Shown one piece after another: positions 63,164 to 64,000 of a DNA stretch of 64,000 nucleotides. Below the pieces are notes generated by a model. It was not told the DNA's origin. It worked only from the letters and a program-made list of their open reading frames with translations, and searched no databases. Made by a program: the position numbers and the translations under genes. Origin of the DNA: Aliidongia sp035943795. Lineage in GTDB: Bacteria > Pseudomonadota > Alphaproteobacteria > ATCC43930 > CGMCC-115725. The stretch is taken from NCBI RefSeq assembly GCF_035943795.1, contig NZ_DASZBY010000093.1, positions 1-64,000 on the forward strand. Direction: 5' to 3'. Positions within the stretch are counted from its first letter, which is position 1; each line of letters starts with the position of its first letter.

Positions 63164-63318
63164 GAAGGCCCTCCCCGCCTGACCGCGCCGATCATACCAT
63201 GCGCGCCCAGATCCCTCACGCCGCTCGGACTGGTGCCGGAACCGCTCGATCACCACCGGTCTCTGCTTCCCGTTTGACGGGAATTCCGTATATGGTCGAG
63301 GCGAGGTTTTCGCGGGGA

Positions 63319-64000
63319 ATGATGCGCCTGACATTGTTTGCAGCGGTCGCTATGACGACCAGCTTGCTGGTTTCCACCGCCAGGGCGGCCGATGGTCCCG
63401 TCGCCGGCCCGGCGATCTCCGTGGCCAACGTCTGCCAAAGCAGCGTGCAGCCCCAGGCCAGGATCGCCGCCTGCGAGGTCCTGCTGCGGAGTTTGGGGTC
63501 GCGCCCCCAATTGGCGGCGGTCGTGCTGTATTCCATCGGATTTTCCCGGGAGGATCTGCATGACCCCGACGCGGCACTGCTGAGCTTCACCGACGCGCTG
63601 CAGCGGGACCCGACGCTATGGCCGGCGTCCTGGGCGCGGGCGGAGCTGCTGCAGGCGCGCCGGGAATATGGCTCGGCCCTCCAGGACTGGAACCAGGTGG
63701 TGGCCCAACGGCCCGCCCTGGCCCAGGCCTATCTGTGGCGCGGCAACGCCGCCAGCAACCTCGGGCGCCAGGACGCCGCCATCGCGGATTATACCAAGGC
63801 GATCACCATCGCGTCGCCCAACGATGCGGTCGACGAGTTCTATGAGGAACGCGGGACGGCCCAAGCCGCAGCGCATCGTCCGGACCTGGCGATCCAGGAC
63901 TTCGACCAGGCGATCGCTCGCAACGAGCGCGCCGCCACGGCCTATGCCGGCCGCGGACGATCCCTGTTCCTGAAGGGCGATGCGATCGGGGCGGTGAGCG
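63319..64000 (+). CDS. Exported TPR-repeat protein (3' end cut by window edge)
   Basis: At least 227 residues in an open frame running off the right edge. The N-terminus has a signal peptide (MMRLTLFAAVAMTTSLLVST then ARAADG). At least three tetratricopeptide repeats follow: YSIGFSREDLHDPDAALLSF, AQAYLWRGNAASNLGRQDAA and AATAYAGRGRSLFLKGDAIG. An in-frame ATG at 63292 is an alternative start that would lengthen the basic region. A periplasmic protein-interaction role is likely; no enzymatic domain is visible. Confidence 0.82.
   Translation, partial: MMRLTLFAAVAMTTSLLVSTARAADGPVAGPAISVANVCQSSVQPQARIAACEVLLRSLGSRPQLAAVVLYSIGFSREDLHDPDAALLSFTDALQRDPTLWPASWARAELLQARREYGSALQDWNQVVAQRPALAQAYLWRGNAASNLGRQDAAIADYTKAITIASPNDAVDEFYEERGTAQAAAHRPDLAIQDFDQAIARNERAATAYAGRGRSLFLKGDAIGAVS

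Overview
This 64 kb window is from the chromosome of a GC-rich bacterium (about two-thirds G+C by eye). It is densely packed, with ATGA/GTGA stop-start overlaps and frequent GTG or TTG starts. The family mix suggests an aerobic, soil- or plant-associated alphaproteobacterium, perhaps Rhodospirillales. It includes aromatic and N-heterocycle catabolism, many ABC uptake systems with unlinked binding proteins, RND pumps, a thiosulfate-dehydrogenase-like cytochrome and vanAB. The taxonomic placement is inference; no rRNA is present. I saw no tRNA, rRNA, insertion sequence, prophage or CRISPR array.

Layout. 1-4469 (-): RND efflux pump, permease cut by the left edge. 4863-7406 (+): Na+/H+ antiporter with a cyclic-nucleotide-binding tail. 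7472-9970 (+): aryl-CoA ligase and acetoacetate decarboxylase. 9989-11950 (-): phosphatase, beta-hydroxyacid dehydrogenase, ArsC. 12079-15596 (+): small Tyr/Pro/His-rich secreted protein, orphan sensor kinase, acetyltransferase. 15600-20008 (-): a second, AcrAB-like RND pump. 20396-28445 (+): polar amino-acid ABC subunits without an ATPase, DadA-like oxidase, secreted hydrolase, HI0933-type flavoprotein, Gfo/Idh/MocA oxidoreductase, D-aminopeptidase-like serine hydrolase. 28399-34814 (-): bioD, bioF, a 41-residue lipoprotein and a MacAB-like efflux operon with two permeases. 35351-37632 (+): bioB-bioA. 37759-41853 (+): vanA-vanR-vanB plus a binding protein. 41900-46840 (-): ytfQRT-yjfF-type sugar ABC transporter followed by a free-standing DnaB N-terminal domain. 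47121-48320 (+): enamidase. 48465-48995 (-): inorganic pyrophosphatase. 49072-61513 (-): about 12.4 kb apparent operon. 61773-64000: small membrane protein, diheme cytochrome c, TPR protein cut by the right edge.

The most interesting part is 47-61.6 kb. A molybdenum hydroxylase (FAD subunit plus a fused Fe-S/Mo subunit), a 6-hydroxynicotinate reductase homologue, a UPF0280 (ApbE-superfamily) protein, two tandem 'amino acid synthesis' (PF06684) proteins, a LivFGHMK-like importer and a MarR regulator are encoded in one direction with overlapping or closely spaced genes. A homologue of enamidase, the next enzyme of the Eubacterium barkeri nicotinate pathway, lies just beyond. Near-palindromes sharing TTnGTATACnAA sit in the promoters of both the operon and the enamidase gene, which argues for one regulon. 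This is either a reductive nicotinate pathway or a related pathway for another N-heterocycle. The PF06684 pair and the UPF0280 protein have no assigned step and are the likely novel components.

Other regulatory signals: two ATTGCATGCAAT-type operators 63 bp apart upstream of vanA, a good promoter and operator for ytfQ, a TetR-like palindrome upstream of the MacA-like adaptor, a GNRA-loop terminator, and three REP-like units inside the 49-61 kb operon.
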